From Burkholderia catarinensis (GTDB lineage: Bacteria > Pseudomonadota > Gammaproteobacteria > Burkholderiales > Burkholderiaceae): a stretch of 64,000 nt of DNA. Under the pieces are notes generated by a model. The model was not told the origin of the DNA, made no database searches, and saw nothing but the letters and a program-made list of their open reading frames with translations. The position numbers were made by a program, and so were the translations under genes. Where the stretch lies: assembly GCF_001883705.2 (NCBI RefSeq), contig NZ_MDEQ02000013.1, positions 186,001 to 250,000 on the forward strand, given 5' to 3'. Positions 17,748 through 28,624 of this stretch are shown piece by piece (position 1 is the first letter of the stretch; every line of letters starts with the position of its first letter).

Positions 17748-18254
17748 AGTCTTTTCGCTTTGCCGCCGCCCGGTTTGCCGAGCGGCCGTAGTGTGGAGAT
17801 CGAATGTCTATCTCAAAACAGACACCCTCTTGCGAGTGCGTCAGCACGGCCGTCGCGAGGCACACGCGGCGGTCGCGTTCGCGGCGACCGGTGAGATACG
17901 CGTCGTTCCGGTGTCCGCAAAGCCGATATTCTAAGCGAGAGCGGAAAATCGCACAGCTAAGTTATCCCCTGCATTCTGTGGAAAATCGCTGGATAACTAC
18001 AATTTTTCGTTGTGCCTGCAATGCCGTGTGCCCGCAGAACGGGGCAGGCAGGCATTTTCCTGTTCGGATCGGCCACCGGGCCGACGGCAATGATCCACCG
18101 GGTTATCCCGCCCGCAGACCGTTGACTTTGCAGCGGAATATCGGGTTATCCACAGATTTTCAGGACGACTGGCAACGATTTCGGCCCGAAACGGCGCCGA
18201 CCGCCGTTCAGTGAATCGCAACGCGGTCGAGCCTGTAATCCGCAAAACATTTTT
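17748..18254. other. Intergenic region with DnaA-box-like sequences
   Basis: 507 bases with no supported gene, between the MarR gene and the end of the ybdK-like gene. Base composition is less GC-rich than the flanks. It includes a perfect TTATCCACA at 18146-18154, related sequences TTATCCCCT (17962-17970) and TTATCCCGC near 18112, and an inverted pair AGTTATCC ... GGATAACT at about 17960-17998. The promoter of the MarR operon should lie near 17748-17850. Confidence 0.5.
18146..18154 (+). promoter_or_regulatory. DnaA-box match TTATCCACA
   Basis: Exact match to the high-affinity DnaA-box consensus in an intergenic region. It is one of several such sites between 17.9 and 21.3 kb; see the palindrome at 21199-21230. 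Confidence 0.5.
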
Positions 18255-20599
<2,345 letters not shown>

Positions 20600-21021
20600 C
20601 GTGGTGACTTCTCCTTTGGAAGCAACCGCCAGCGACGCGGGGTCAAGCGTCAGAAAATGGATGCGCGCCGGCTGGGTGTCGCCCCGAATGTGATTGTTGT
20701 GGTCGACGACGGCGGGACATGGGATCCGCCTTCTCCGCCACTCGGCGGAAAGTCGCTCAGGTTGCCGATCTGGATTGTCGGCCTGGTGTGTGAACGGACA
20801 GCGCAGCTTCGAAGATTCAGATTCGAAATCTTGCCGACCGTTCCATTGAAGCATGTCCGGCGCCTGGCCAGACGAACGCGAAGGACACCGATTGTGCCAC
20901 AGCTTTTTCGGTCTGGAACCCATTGGATCGACTCGCGGCGCTGTGCGGCACTGCAGGCCTTTGGTTTCAAAGGTTTACCTGTATATATACATAGTAGAAG
21001 TTAACAAAGGACGCACAGTTC

Positions 21022-21030
21022 TGTGGATAA
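21022..21030 (-). promoter_or_regulatory. DnaA-box match (TTATCCACA on the minus strand)
   Basis: Exact consensus DnaA box within 30 bases of an AT-rich stretch (TATATATACATA). It is about 170 bases from the DnaA-box palindrome at 21199-21230. Confidence 0.5.
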
Positions 21031-21198
21031 CTTCGGTTTACGCTGACGGATCAAGGGGTTGAAGAATCCATAACCTGTTGCACAGGCTGTTCGCGCACAG
21101 AAGTTTGCGTTGAGCAACTTTGGGGCCGTCTCACAGCTGTGTCGAGTTACCCAGTTTACGTCCACTGTGATTACACACGAAGCGCGCGCGGATTTCGC

Positions 21199-21230
21199 AA
21201 GGTTATCCACAGTATCGAGTGGATAACCTT
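21199..21230. repeat. Perfect 12-bp inverted repeat containing facing DnaA-box-like sequences
   Basis: The arms AAGGTTATCCAC (21199-21210) and GTGGATAACCTT (21219-21230) are exact reverse complements around an eight-base spacer. The left arm plus one spacer base makes TTATCCACA; the right arm, read on the minus strand, makes TTATCCACT. It lies about 45 bases past the mnmC stop. No T-run follows on either strand, so it is not an ordinary terminator. Confidence 0.8.
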
Positions 21231-21272
21231 CCACAGGAAAATCGGGAAACTGTGCGCGATTCGCGTGACCGG

Positions 21273-23219
21273 TCAGCCGGCCTGGCCAACGCGGCGCGCG
21301 CGCAATGCGCGGATCAGGAAGCGTGCGGGGTCGACGGCTTCGGCGAGTTCGCGCTCGAGCGGCCACGGTTCCCCTTCGAGTTGCGATGCGATCAGTTCGG
21401 CGCCGAGCGCGGCCCACACGAGGCCGCGCGAGCCAAAGCCGAATGCGCCGTAGAGGCCGGGCGTGCGCGGCAGGTCGCGTGCCTTCGCGCCGCTCAGCGC
21501 GCGTGCGTTCGCGACGGCCTGCGTTTCGTCCGCGAGCGGGCCGATCAGCGGCAGGCGGTCGCCGACGACCCAGCGGAACGCCACGCGGCCGCGCAGTGTG
21601 TCGAGGTCCGGCAGGTCGCCGATCAGACCGGGCAGCAGGCGCCGCACGCGGTCGAGGTTTTCGACGTGGCCGGTTGCGCGCATCGCGGGATCGACGTCGT
21701 CGGGTTCGAACGTCGCGCCGATCAGCAGCGAGCCGTCGTCGAGCGGCACCGCGTAACCATCGCCGATCGCCGGGCACGGCAGCGGCGCCGCACTGCCGGG
21801 CGGCAGCAGCGTGAGCTGGCCGCGCACCGGTTGCAGCACGACGTGCCGGAGGCCCGCGAGACGCACGGCGTCACCCGCGTTCGCGAGCACGACGACGGGG
21901 GCTTCGGCGAGCATGCCGCCCGCGTCGTCAAGCGCATGCCATGTGTCGCCTTGCCGTTCGAGCCGGGCGACGCCGGTGGACGCAAGCAAGCGCACGTGCT
22001 CGCCGGCCGCCGCGCATTGCGCCGCGCAAAGCCCGGCCGGCCAGACGGCGCCGCCCTGCGGAAACAGCAGGCCACCCTGCGCGACCGGCAGGTTCAGATG
22101 GGCACGCGCGGCCTCCGCATCGAGCAGCGACGCATAGTCGGACGGCGCACCGAACGTATCGAAGGCGTCGCGCATCCGCGCGAAGTCGTCGGCCGATTCG
22201 GCGAGATGGATCATCCCGTGCGTGCTGCGCGCGAACGCATGACCCGCGCGTTCGAGTGCGCGCCAGCGTGCGATCGCGTGCAGGAAGCCGCTGCGCGTGA
22301 GCCGGCTCGCGACGTTGTCGTCGCGCGTCATCAGCGGATGGAATACGCCGGCCGGATTGCCCGACGCTTCGCTCGCGATCCGGTCGTGTCGTTCGATCAG
22401 CGTGACGTCCCAGCCGCGCGCGGCCAGGCGCTCGACGACCGCACAGCCAGCCAGGCCCGCGCCGATCACGATTGCGCGGCGCGTTGCAACGGGCAGTGCG
22501 CGCGGCGGCTCGTGCCGGCGCGTGCGCCAGCGCGGCGCATAGTCGCCGACGAGCAGACCGTCGATCTCGCGATACGTGAAACCTGCTTCGCCGAGTGCGT
22601 GTTTCACGACGTCGGAATCGGCATGCGTCGCAAACGTTGCGCGTTCGCCGGCGATTTTCGCGAGTGCGCGGACCACGTGGGTCTCGTGAAGATCCGTGTC
22701 GTTCGATGACGTGAAGCGATCGAGATAGAACGCATCGGCGCGCGCGACGAGCTTCGCCAACATGTCGAGCGTGTTGCCGAACGCGAGCGTGAGCACCACG
22801 CGCCCTTCGTCGAATTCGAGCCGGTGCAGGCCCGGCACGAGCATCGGCCATGCATCGGCAAGTGCGTCGACGTTCGCCGATATGGTTGTGTTGGCAACGA
22901 TGTGAGAAGCCGCGCGGCGCAGGTCGTCGCGCGAGAACGGGTGCGGTTCGACCGCGACGAAATGCAGCCGCTCGCAACGCGCGGGATCGTCGCGCCACGC
23001 GGCCCGGGTCGCGAGGAAGCTGCCGCCCGCGCCGAATCCCGTCGCGACGATCGTGAACGTGCGGCGGCCCTGCCAGCGCGTCGGCAGCCCGTTGCCCGCG
23101 ACGAACGCGTGATGCGCATGCGCGCGTGACGCGCCGCGATGGAGCTCGCCGAACTCGGGCGAGACGAGCGTGCCGTCGTCGCGAAGCGCGAGCGTGGCGG
23201 GAACAAGTCGGTCTGGCAT
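21273..23219 (-). CDS. mnmC: MnmC bifunctional tRNA modification enzyme with degenerate methyltransferase half
   Basis: 648-residue two-domain enzyme acting on the wobble uridine-34 of certain tRNAs. The C-terminal FAD oxidoreductase half (from about residue 235, AIVIGAGLAGCAVVERLAAR; also EASGNPAGVFHPLM and YGAFGFGSRGLVWAALG) removes the carboxymethyl group and looks intact. The N-terminal methyltransferase half is eroded: the usual FGTGLNFL-type SAM motif reads FGAGGSFL, the LDGF.P....DMW-type segment reads LDRFTSSNDTDLH, and the conserved GF.xKREM-type motif before the domain junction is missing (IDGLLVGDY). The frame is unbroken. The start at 23219 (MPDRLVPATL) follows family practice. 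Confidence 0.88.
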   Translation of the reverse strand: MPDRLVPATLALRDDGTLVSPEFGELHRGASRAHAHHAFVAGNGLPTRWQGRRTFTIVATGFGAGGSFLATRAAWRDDPARCERLHFVAVEPHPFSRDDLRRAASHIVANTTISANVDALADAWPMLVPGLHRLEFDEGRVVLTLAFGNTLDMLAKLVARADAFYLDRFTSSNDTDLHETHVVRALAKIAGERATFATHADSDVVKHALGEAGFTYREIDGLLVGDYAPRWRTRRHEPPRALPVATRRAIVIGAGLAGCAVVERLAARGWDVTLIERHDRIASEASGNPAGVFHPLMTRDDNVASRLTRSGFLHAIARWRALERAGHAFARSTHGMIHLAESADDFARMRDAFDTFGAPSDYASLLDAEAARAHLNLPVAQGGLLFPQGGAVWPAGLCAAQCAAAGEHVRLLASTGVARLERQGDTWHALDDAGGMLAEAPVVVLANAGDAVRLAGLRHVVLQPVRGQLTLLPPGSAAPLPCPAIGDGYAVPLDDGSLLIGATFEPDDVDPAMRATGHVENLDRVRRLLPGLIGDLPDLDTLRGRVAFRWVVGDRLPLIGPLADETQAVANARALSGAKARDLPRTPGLYGAFGFGSRGLVWAALGAELIASQLEGEPWPLERELAEAVDPARFLIRALRARRVGQAG

Positions 23220-23607
23220 GCGAAACAAAAAACGTGGCAGCCAAGCCTGGCAAGGGATTACGCGGGGCCGTCCGACCGGTCGTTGGAAAAATCCAACGGG
23301 GCGGCGCACGGGCGGAGCGCGCTGTGTACCCTGCCCGGTTGGCGCAGGTCAAAAAATGGGCAATCGACGATTCATTCGGCGAAATACCGATGAAAATCTT
23401 TGAAACCCTTGTCGTTATTGGGTTTGCGCTGCGCTATCATAGCAACGCCGTACCGCGGGGTGGCCGCCGGCAAGCCGGAGGGCGCGTCGCGCGGGCCAGG
23501 ATTCGGCGCTGTGCCGTCGGAGTCTGACTCTCGACGGCACGGTTCGCGCACGTATAATCGGCGCGTTCGCGCTGTTCGTGTCAACCTAACCTGATAAAGG
23601 AACCTTA
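23220..23607. other. Divergent intergenic region upstream of hupB
   Basis: 388 bases between the divergent mnmC and hupB genes. It holds the hupB promoter elements (listed separately) and a hairpin at about 23511-23541 with outer arms GTGCCGTCG / CGACGGCAC, which overlaps the -35 region and might act as an operator or upstream terminator. No gene is supported. Confidence 0.5.
23531..23558 (+). promoter_or_regulatory. hupB promoter (-10 TATAAT)
   Basis: A perfect -10 hexamer, TATAAT at 23553-23558, with a partial -35 (TCGACG, 23531-23536) at a 16-base spacing. Initiation about seven bases downstream would give a short leader of some 40 bases before hupB. A second candidate -10, TATCAT, lies at 23435-23440. 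Confidence 0.6.
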
Positions 23608-23886
23608 ATGAACAAACAGGAACTGATCGACGCCGTCGCCGGCCAAACGGGCGCCAGCAAGGCTCAAACCGGCGAAACGCTGGACACGCTGCTCGAAGTC
23701 ATCAAGAAGGCCGTGTCGAAGGGTGATGCGGTTCAGCTGATCGGCTTCGGCAGCTTCGGTTCGGGCAAGCGCGCAGCACGTACGGGCCGCAACCCGAAGA
23801 CCGGCGAAACCATCAAGATCCCGGCAGCCAAGACGGTCAAGTTCACGGCTGGCAAGGCGTTCAAGGACGCCGTCAACAAGCGTTAA
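23608..23886 (+). CDS. hupB: DNA-binding protein HU
   Basis: 92-residue histone-like HU protein, a dimer that bends and compacts DNA. It carries the family signature [20 protein letters not shown] in the DNA-binding arm and the C-terminal [15 protein letters not shown]. The start has a good AAAGGAAC ribosome-binding site, and an efficient terminator follows. There is no long Lys/Ala-rich N-terminal extension such as occurs in one of the other HU-type proteins of Burkholderia. Its codon usage is notably biased (CGT, AAG, GGC), as expected for an abundant protein. Confidence 0.95.
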   Translation: MNKQELIDAVAGQTGASKAQTGETLDTLLEVIKKAVSKGDAVQLIGFGSFGSGKRAARTGRNPKTGETIKIPAAKTVKFTAGKAFKDAVNKR

Positions 23887-23904
23887 ACCAGCGCCTGTTC
23901 CAGG

Positions 23905-23931
23905 AAAAACCCGCCTCTCGGCGGGTTTTTT
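23905..23931 (+). terminator. Rho-independent terminator of hupB
   Basis: An 11-bp stem, AAAAACCCGCC / GGCGGGTTTTT, with a TCTC loop and a T-run, 19 bases after the hupB stop. The A-run before the stem also allows it to work leftward for the convergent CobW-type gene, which ends at 24016. Confidence 0.92.
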
Positions 23932-24015
23932 GTTGGGCGCGCGCGGCATTTTCGCCACAGTCCGCGCCGCTCTTGCAAGATTTAACGGTTGTTTTTACAA
24001 GCCGTTACGACGCCA

Positions 24016-25329
24016 TTACGCGTGCACGATCTGCGTGTCGCCATGATCGTCGTCGTCGTGCGAATCGACATCCCACGCCGGGAACGGATCGTCGAACGCG
24101 GTCCATCCCGCTGCGCCGATTGTAAACTCCGCATCGGTCAGCAGGCACGCGTCGAGTTTCGCGCGCCATGCATCGGCGTCGAGCGCGATGCCGATCAGCA
24201 CGAGCTCCTGCCGGCGATCGCCGACCGCGCGATCGTCGAGGTCGCCCAGCCATTCGGCGCGGATTTCACCGAGCAACTCGTCGTCGTCCGGCCATTCCGC
24301 ACGATCCTGCGCCGCCCACCACAGACCGGCCGGACCATGCCGGCATACGCCGCCCGCTTGCGACAGCGAGCCCGCGATGTCGTTGCGCGTCGCGAGCCAG
24401 AAGAAGCCCTTGCTGCGCAGCACGCCCGGCCACTCCTGGTGCAGCAGCGCCCAGAGTCGCGCCGGATGAAACGGCCGCCGCGCGCGGTAAACAAAATTGC
24501 CGATCCCGAATTCGTCGGCTTCGCCGTGCACGTGCGCATGATGCGGATCGTTGCAGTCGGGGTCGTCGCAATGCGTGTGATCGCGATCGAGCGACGCCAG
24601 CCAGCCCGGCGCGTTCGCGGCCTCGTCGAAATCGAAGCGGCCGGTGTTCAGCACTTCGCCGAGCGGCACGTTGCCGAACGTCGACACGACCTGGTGCGCG
24701 CGCGGATTGAGCCGCGCGAGGATGTGCTGCAGGCGCGCGAGTTCGTCGGCGCCGACGAGATCGGCCTTGTTGATCACCAGCACATCGCAGAATTCGATCT
24801 GCTCGATCAGCAGCTCGACGAGCGTGCGGTCGTCGCTTTCCGACGCGGCGATGCCGCGCGTCGCGAGCGCGTCGTCGGACCCGTAGTCGCGCAGGAAGTT
24901 GTATGCATCGACCACGGTGACGAGCGTGTCGAGCCGCGCGGTTTCGCCGAGCGACGTGCCGTCGTCGTCGACGAACGTGAAGGTTTCGGCGATCGGCATC
25001 GGTTCCGCGATACCGGTCGATTCGATCACGATCGCGTCGAAGCGGCCTTCGGACGCGAGGTTGCGGATCTCGACGAGCAGATCGTCGCGCAGCGTGCAGC
25101 AGATGCAGCCGTTCGACATTTCGACGAGACGCTCCTCGACATGCGACAGCGCCTGCGCGTCGCGCACGAGCGACGCGTCGATGTTGACCGCCGCGAGATC
25201 GTTGACGATCACGGCGACTTTCAGGCCCGCGCGGTTCGCGAGAATGTGGTTGAGCAGCGTGGTCTTGCCGGCGCCGAGGAAGCCGGACAGCACGGTGACG
25301 GGCAACGGCTGGTTCATTGCCGGATTCAT
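24016..25329 (-). CDS. CobW/COG0523-family GTPase (putative zinc metallochaperone)
   Basis: 437-residue G3E-family GTPase. Walker A is VTVLSGFLGAGKTTLLNHIL near the N-terminus; the diagnostic CxCC metal motif appears in MSNGCICCTLRDDLL; IESTGIAEPMPI and the NKADLV base-recognition motif follow. A His/Asp/Cys-rich loop (HTHCDDPDCNDPHHAHVHGE) precedes the CobW C-terminal domain, and the C-terminus ends in another acidic/His run. These features point to zinc handling (ZigA/YciC-like), the usual role proposed for the group. ATG codons at 25329 and 25317 are both possible starts. Confidence 0.9.
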   Translation of the reverse strand: MNPAMNQPLPVTVLSGFLGAGKTTLLNHILANRAGLKVAVIVNDLAAVNIDASLVRDAQALSHVEERLVEMSNGCICCTLRDDLLVEIRNLASEGRFDAIVIESTGIAEPMPIAETFTFVDDDGTSLGETARLDTLVTVVDAYNFLRDYGSDDALATRGIAASESDDRTLVELLIEQIEFCDVLVINKADLVGADELARLQHILARLNPRAHQVVSTFGNVPLGEVLNTGRFDFDEAANAPGWLASLDRDHTHCDDPDCNDPHHAHVHGEADEFGIGNFVYRARRPFHPARLWALLHQEWPGVLRSKGFFWLATRNDIAGSLSQAGGVCRHGPAGLWWAAQDRAEWPDDDELLGEIRAEWLGDLDDRAVGDRRQELVLIGIALDADAWRAKLDACLLTDAEFTIGAAGWTAFDDPFPAWDVDSHDDDDHGDTQIVHA

Positions 25330-25487
25330 AACGATATGCACCAACGGAAAAATTGAAAAAGCGGCCGCGGCGCCCTTCCGGGGCGCGATCGGCCCGCGCA
25401 CGGGCGAAGTTGCGGCGTGAGCCCGCATTGTGCATCAAACCCGCGCCGGCTGGCCGGCACGGCGTCAGGCCGCGATGCGGCGCAGCG

Positions 25488-25937
25488 TCATTGCACGGGC
25501 GGCAGCAGCTTCCACTGCGACAGGATGCCGGCGATCTGCCGCGCGTACTTGTCGCGCAGCGACGGTGTTTCCGAATGATAGGCGCCGACGGCCTGCCACG
25601 TGTTGCCGTAGCGGTTCATCTTCTGCTTGAGATGCCACGCGGCGATGTAGACGTTCTTGCACGGTTCCATCAGCGTGTCGCGGCCAATCCCGTAGCGCGA
25701 CAGTGCCGGCAGATGGATCGAATTGATCTGCATCAGGCCGTAGTCGATCGAACCGTTCGTGTTCTTGTTCAGCGCACCGGGACGGTTGCGCGACTCCTGC
25801 CACGCGATCGCGCGCAGGATCAGCGGATTGACCTGCTGGTATCTGGCCGCCTCGTCGAAACAGTCCGCGCGTGCGTCGGCGCTGGCGAACCACGCGCCGG
25901 CGGCGATCAACGCGATCGAAGCGAACCGTCTGTTCAT
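25488..25937 (-). CDS. Lytic transglycosylase (IagB/VirB1-like)
   Basis: 149-residue exported lytic transglycosylase that cuts glycan strands of peptidoglycan. The N-terminal signal peptide ends near SADARAD; the SLT domain shows the catalytic glutamate in AIAWQESRNRPGALNKN, the GLMQINS motif and the YGIGRDTLMEPCKNVYIAAW helix region. Its small size and the Cys pair match enzymes that open the wall for secretion systems or pili. It lies divergent from gspD across a 362-base gap, so a role in type II secretion assembly is plausible but unproven. Confidence 0.9.
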   Translation of the reverse strand: MNRRFASIALIAAGAWFASADARADCFDEAARYQQVNPLILRAIAWQESRNRPGALNKNTNGSIDYGLMQINSIHLPALSRYGIGRDTLMEPCKNVYIAAWHLKQKMNRYGNTWQAVGAYHSETPSLRDKYARQIAGILSQWKLLPPVQ

Positions 25938-26299
25938 GGGCGGAAAAAAAGATTGCGCGCGGGTCGGGAAAACCCGTGCCTGTTATTCGTACGACGAGAA
26001 ACGCGCCGCCCGTATCATACCGGCAGTCCGTCAGGTTGAGACATGCTGGAATACGGCAGCCCGGTTATACCGCATTTCCGTGTCGGTTCATCGTAAAAAC
26101 GGGGACGATGGCCGGCATGCCGGGGCAGCTCGGAATATTACAGATTGCATACGGCTCGCCGGATACATGTCGTATGTGAGACAGTCCTCGGATCAATGTG
26201 ATATTTCGGACATGAAAAACTGCTAATGTCGCCTCTTTCGGACTTGGATCCCAGCACTACCGCCGGAAGTGGCCTGAGCCGGCATCGACCCATTCATCC
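25938..26299. other. Divergent intergenic region upstream of gspD
   Basis: 362 bases between the transglycosylase gene and gspD. Composition is less GC-rich than in the coding flanks, especially 26040-26230. It should contain the promoter of the gspDEF genes, but I see no pair of hexamers strong enough to name, and no gene. Confidence 0.45.
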
Positions 26300-28624
26300 A
26301 TGACAAGAAATCGCTTCGTTATGCGGCGCATTGCCACGACCCTGATCGTCGCCGGCATTATCGTCTCGCAGGCCGCCTACGCTCAGGTCACGCTCAACTT
26401 CGTGAATGCGGATATCGACCAGGTCGCCAAGGCGATCGGCGCCGCAACCGGCAAGACCATCATCGTCGACCCCCGTGTGAAGGGGCAGCTCAACCTCGTG
26501 GCCGAACGTCCGGTGCCGGAAGACCAGGCACTGAAGACGCTGCAGTCGGCGCTGCGTATGCAGGGCTTCGCGCTCGTGCAGGATCACGGCGTGCTGAAGG
26601 TCGTGCCCGAGGCCGACGCGAAGCTGCAGGGCGTGCCGACCTATGTCGGCAATGCACCGCAGGCGCGCGGCGACCAGGTGATCACGCAGGTGTTCGAGCT
26701 GCACAACGAATCGGCGAACAACCTGCTGCCCGTGCTGCGCCCGCTGATCTCGCCGAACAACACGGTGACGGCCTACCCGGCGAACAACACGATCGTCGTG
26801 ACCGACTATGCGGACAACGTGCGCCGCATCGCGCAGATCATCTCCGGCGTGGACAGCGCCGCGGGTGCGCAGGTGCAGGTCGTCCCGCTGCGCAACGCGA
26901 ACGCGATCGACCTCGCCGCGCAGTTGCAGAAAATGCTCGACCCGGGCGCGATCGGCAACAGCGACGCGACCTTGAAGGTGTCGGTCACGGCCGACCCGCG
27001 TACCAACTCGCTGATGCTGCGCGCGTCGAACGGGTCGCGCCTCGCGGCCGCCAAGCGGCTCGTGCAGCAGCTCGACGCGCCGAGCGGGGTGCCCGGCAAC
27101 ATGCACGTCGTGGCGCTGCGCAACGCCGACGCGGTGAAGCTCGCGAAGACGCTGCGCGGGATGCTCGGCAAGGGCGGCGGCAACGACAGCGGCTCGTCGG
27201 CGTCGTCCAACGATGCGAACAGCTTCAACCAGAGCGGCGGCTCGTCGTCGAGCGGCAACTTCTCGACCGGCACGTCCGGCACCCCGCCGCTGCCGTCCGG
27301 CGGCCTGGGCGGCTCGTCCTCGTCCTCGTCGTCGTATGGCGGCGGCGCATCGGGCGGCGGCAGCCTCGGCAATGCCGGCCTGCTCGGCGGCGACAAGGAC
27401 AAGGGCGACGACAACCAGCCGGGCGGGATGATCCAGGCCGACGCGGCGACCAACTCGCTGATCATCACGGCATCCGAGCCGGTCTACCGGAACCTGCGCT
27501 CGGTGATCGACCAGCTCGACCGGCGCCGCGCGCAGGTCTACATCGAGGCGCTGATCGTCGAGCTGAACTCGACGACGGCCGGCCAGCTCGGGATCCAGTG
27601 GCAGGTCGCGAGCGGCGCGCTGCTCGCCGGCACGAACCTCGCGGCCACCGCCGGCACCGTGGCCGGCAACAGCATCATCAACCTGACGACGGGCACCGCG
27701 GGCAGCACCGCGACCGGGCTGCCGGGGAACCTCGCGAATCTGAACCAGGGCCTCAACATCGGCTGGCTGCACAACATGTTCGGTGTGCAGGGGCTCGGTG
27801 CGCTGCTGCAGTACTTCGCGGGCGTGAGCGACGCGAACGTGCTGTCGACGCCGAACCTGATCACGCTCGACAACGAAGAGGCGAAGATCGTCGTCGGCGA
27901 GAACGTGCCGATCCCGACCGGTTCGTATTCGAACCTGACGAGCGGCACGACGAGCAACGCGTTCAACACCTACGATCGCCGCGACGTCGGCCTCACGCTG
28001 CACGTGAAACCGCAGATCACCGACGGCGGGATCCTGAAGCTGCAGTTGTATACCGAGGATTCGGCGGTCGACACCGCGACGTCGAATGCGCAGACGGGCC
28101 CGTCGTTCACGAAGCGCTCGATCCAGTCGACGATCCTGGCCGACAACGGCGAAGTCATCGTGCTCGGCGGCCTGATGCAGGACGCGTACAACGTGTCCAA
28201 CAGCAAGGTGCCGCTGCTTGGCGACATCCCGTGGATCGGCCAGCTGTTCCGTTCCGAAAGCAAGCAGCGCAAGAAGACCAACCTGATGGTGTTCCTGCGC
28301 CCGGTGATCATCGCCGATCGCGGCACCGCGCAGGAAGTCACGTCCAACCGCTACGACTACATCCAGGGCGTGACGGGTGCGTACAAGTCGGACAACAACG
28401 TGATCCGCGACAAGGACGATCCGATCGTCCCGCCGATGCCGCTGGGCCCGAGCCAGGGCGGCACGGCGGCCGGCAACCTGTTCGACCTCGACAAGATGCG
28501 ACGCCAGCAGATGCAGCGTCAGGTGGCGCCGCCGGTCGAACCGGCACCGGTGCAGCCGCAGAGCGTGCCGCAGCAGACGGTGCCGCAACAACCGCTGACC
28601 GCCACGCCGGGAGCGTCGCAGTGA
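26300..28624 (+). CDS. gspD: Type II secretion outer-membrane secretin
   Basis: 774-residue secretin, forming the outer-membrane channel of the type II secretion system. A signal peptide ends at SQAAYA; the N0 domain (VTLNFVNADIDQVAKAIGAA) and repeated N domains follow. There is a Gly/Ser/Asn-rich low-complexity linker at about residues 293-375, inside the N3 region. The C-terminal secretin core includes VLSTPNLITLDNEEAKIVVG and VPLLGDIPWIGQLFRSESKQ. The tail is Pro/Gln-rich. There is no lipobox. Its stop overlaps the GTG start of gspE. Confidence 0.95.
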   Translation: MTRNRFVMRRIATTLIVAGIIVSQAAYAQVTLNFVNADIDQVAKAIGAATGKTIIVDPRVKGQLNLVAERPVPEDQALKTLQSALRMQGFALVQDHGVLKVVPEADAKLQGVPTYVGNAPQARGDQVITQVFELHNESANNLLPVLRPLISPNNTVTAYPANNTIVVTDYADNVRRIAQIISGVDSAAGAQVQVVPLRNANAIDLAAQLQKMLDPGAIGNSDATLKVSVTADPRTNSLMLRASNGSRLAAAKRLVQQLDAPSGVPGNMHVVALRNADAVKLAKTLRGMLGKGGGNDSGSSASSNDANSFNQSGGSSSSGNFSTGTSGTPPLPSGGLGGSSSSSSSYGGGASGGGSLGNAGLLGGDKDKGDDNQPGGMIQADAATNSLIITASEPVYRNLRSVIDQLDRRRAQVYIEALIVELNSTTAGQLGIQWQVASGALLAGTNLAATAGTVAGNSIINLTTGTAGSTATGLPGNLANLNQGLNIGWLHNMFGVQGLGALLQYFAGVSDANVLSTPNLITLDNEEAKIVVGENVPIPTGSYSNLTSGTTSNAFNTYDRRDVGLTLHVKPQITDGGILKLQLYTEDSAVDTATSNAQTGPSFTKRSIQSTILADNGEVIVLGGLMQDAYNVSNSKVPLLGDIPWIGQLFRSESKQRKKTNLMVFLRPVIIADRGTAQEVTSNRYDYIQGVTGAYKSDNNVIRDKDDPIVPPMPLGPSQGGTAAGNLFDLDKMRRQQMQRQVAPPVEPAPVQPQSVPQQTVPQQPLTATPGASQ

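Larger units (their letters stand above)
20600..21272. other. Intergenic region with DnaA-box palindrome and AT-rich stretch
   Basis: 673 bases between mnmC and the antiporter gene (both leftward). No gene is supported; open frames lack ribosome-binding sites. The section from 20970 to 21010 is AT-rich (TATATATACATA around 20984-20995). There is a TGTGGATAA at 21022-21030 and a perfect DnaA-box palindrome at 21199-21230. The antiporter-ybdK promoter should be close to 20600-20750. Confidence 0.5.

Noticed and set aside
20980-21230. Possible chromosomal replication origin
   Set aside because: DnaA boxes and an AT-rich run are present, but too few boxes are clustered and none of dnaA, dnaN, gyrB, rpmH, parAB or mnmG adjoin.
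23126-23527. A 133-codon rightward open frame between mnmC and hupB
   Set aside because: It runs antisense into mnmC, has no ribosome-binding site, and crosses the hupB control region.
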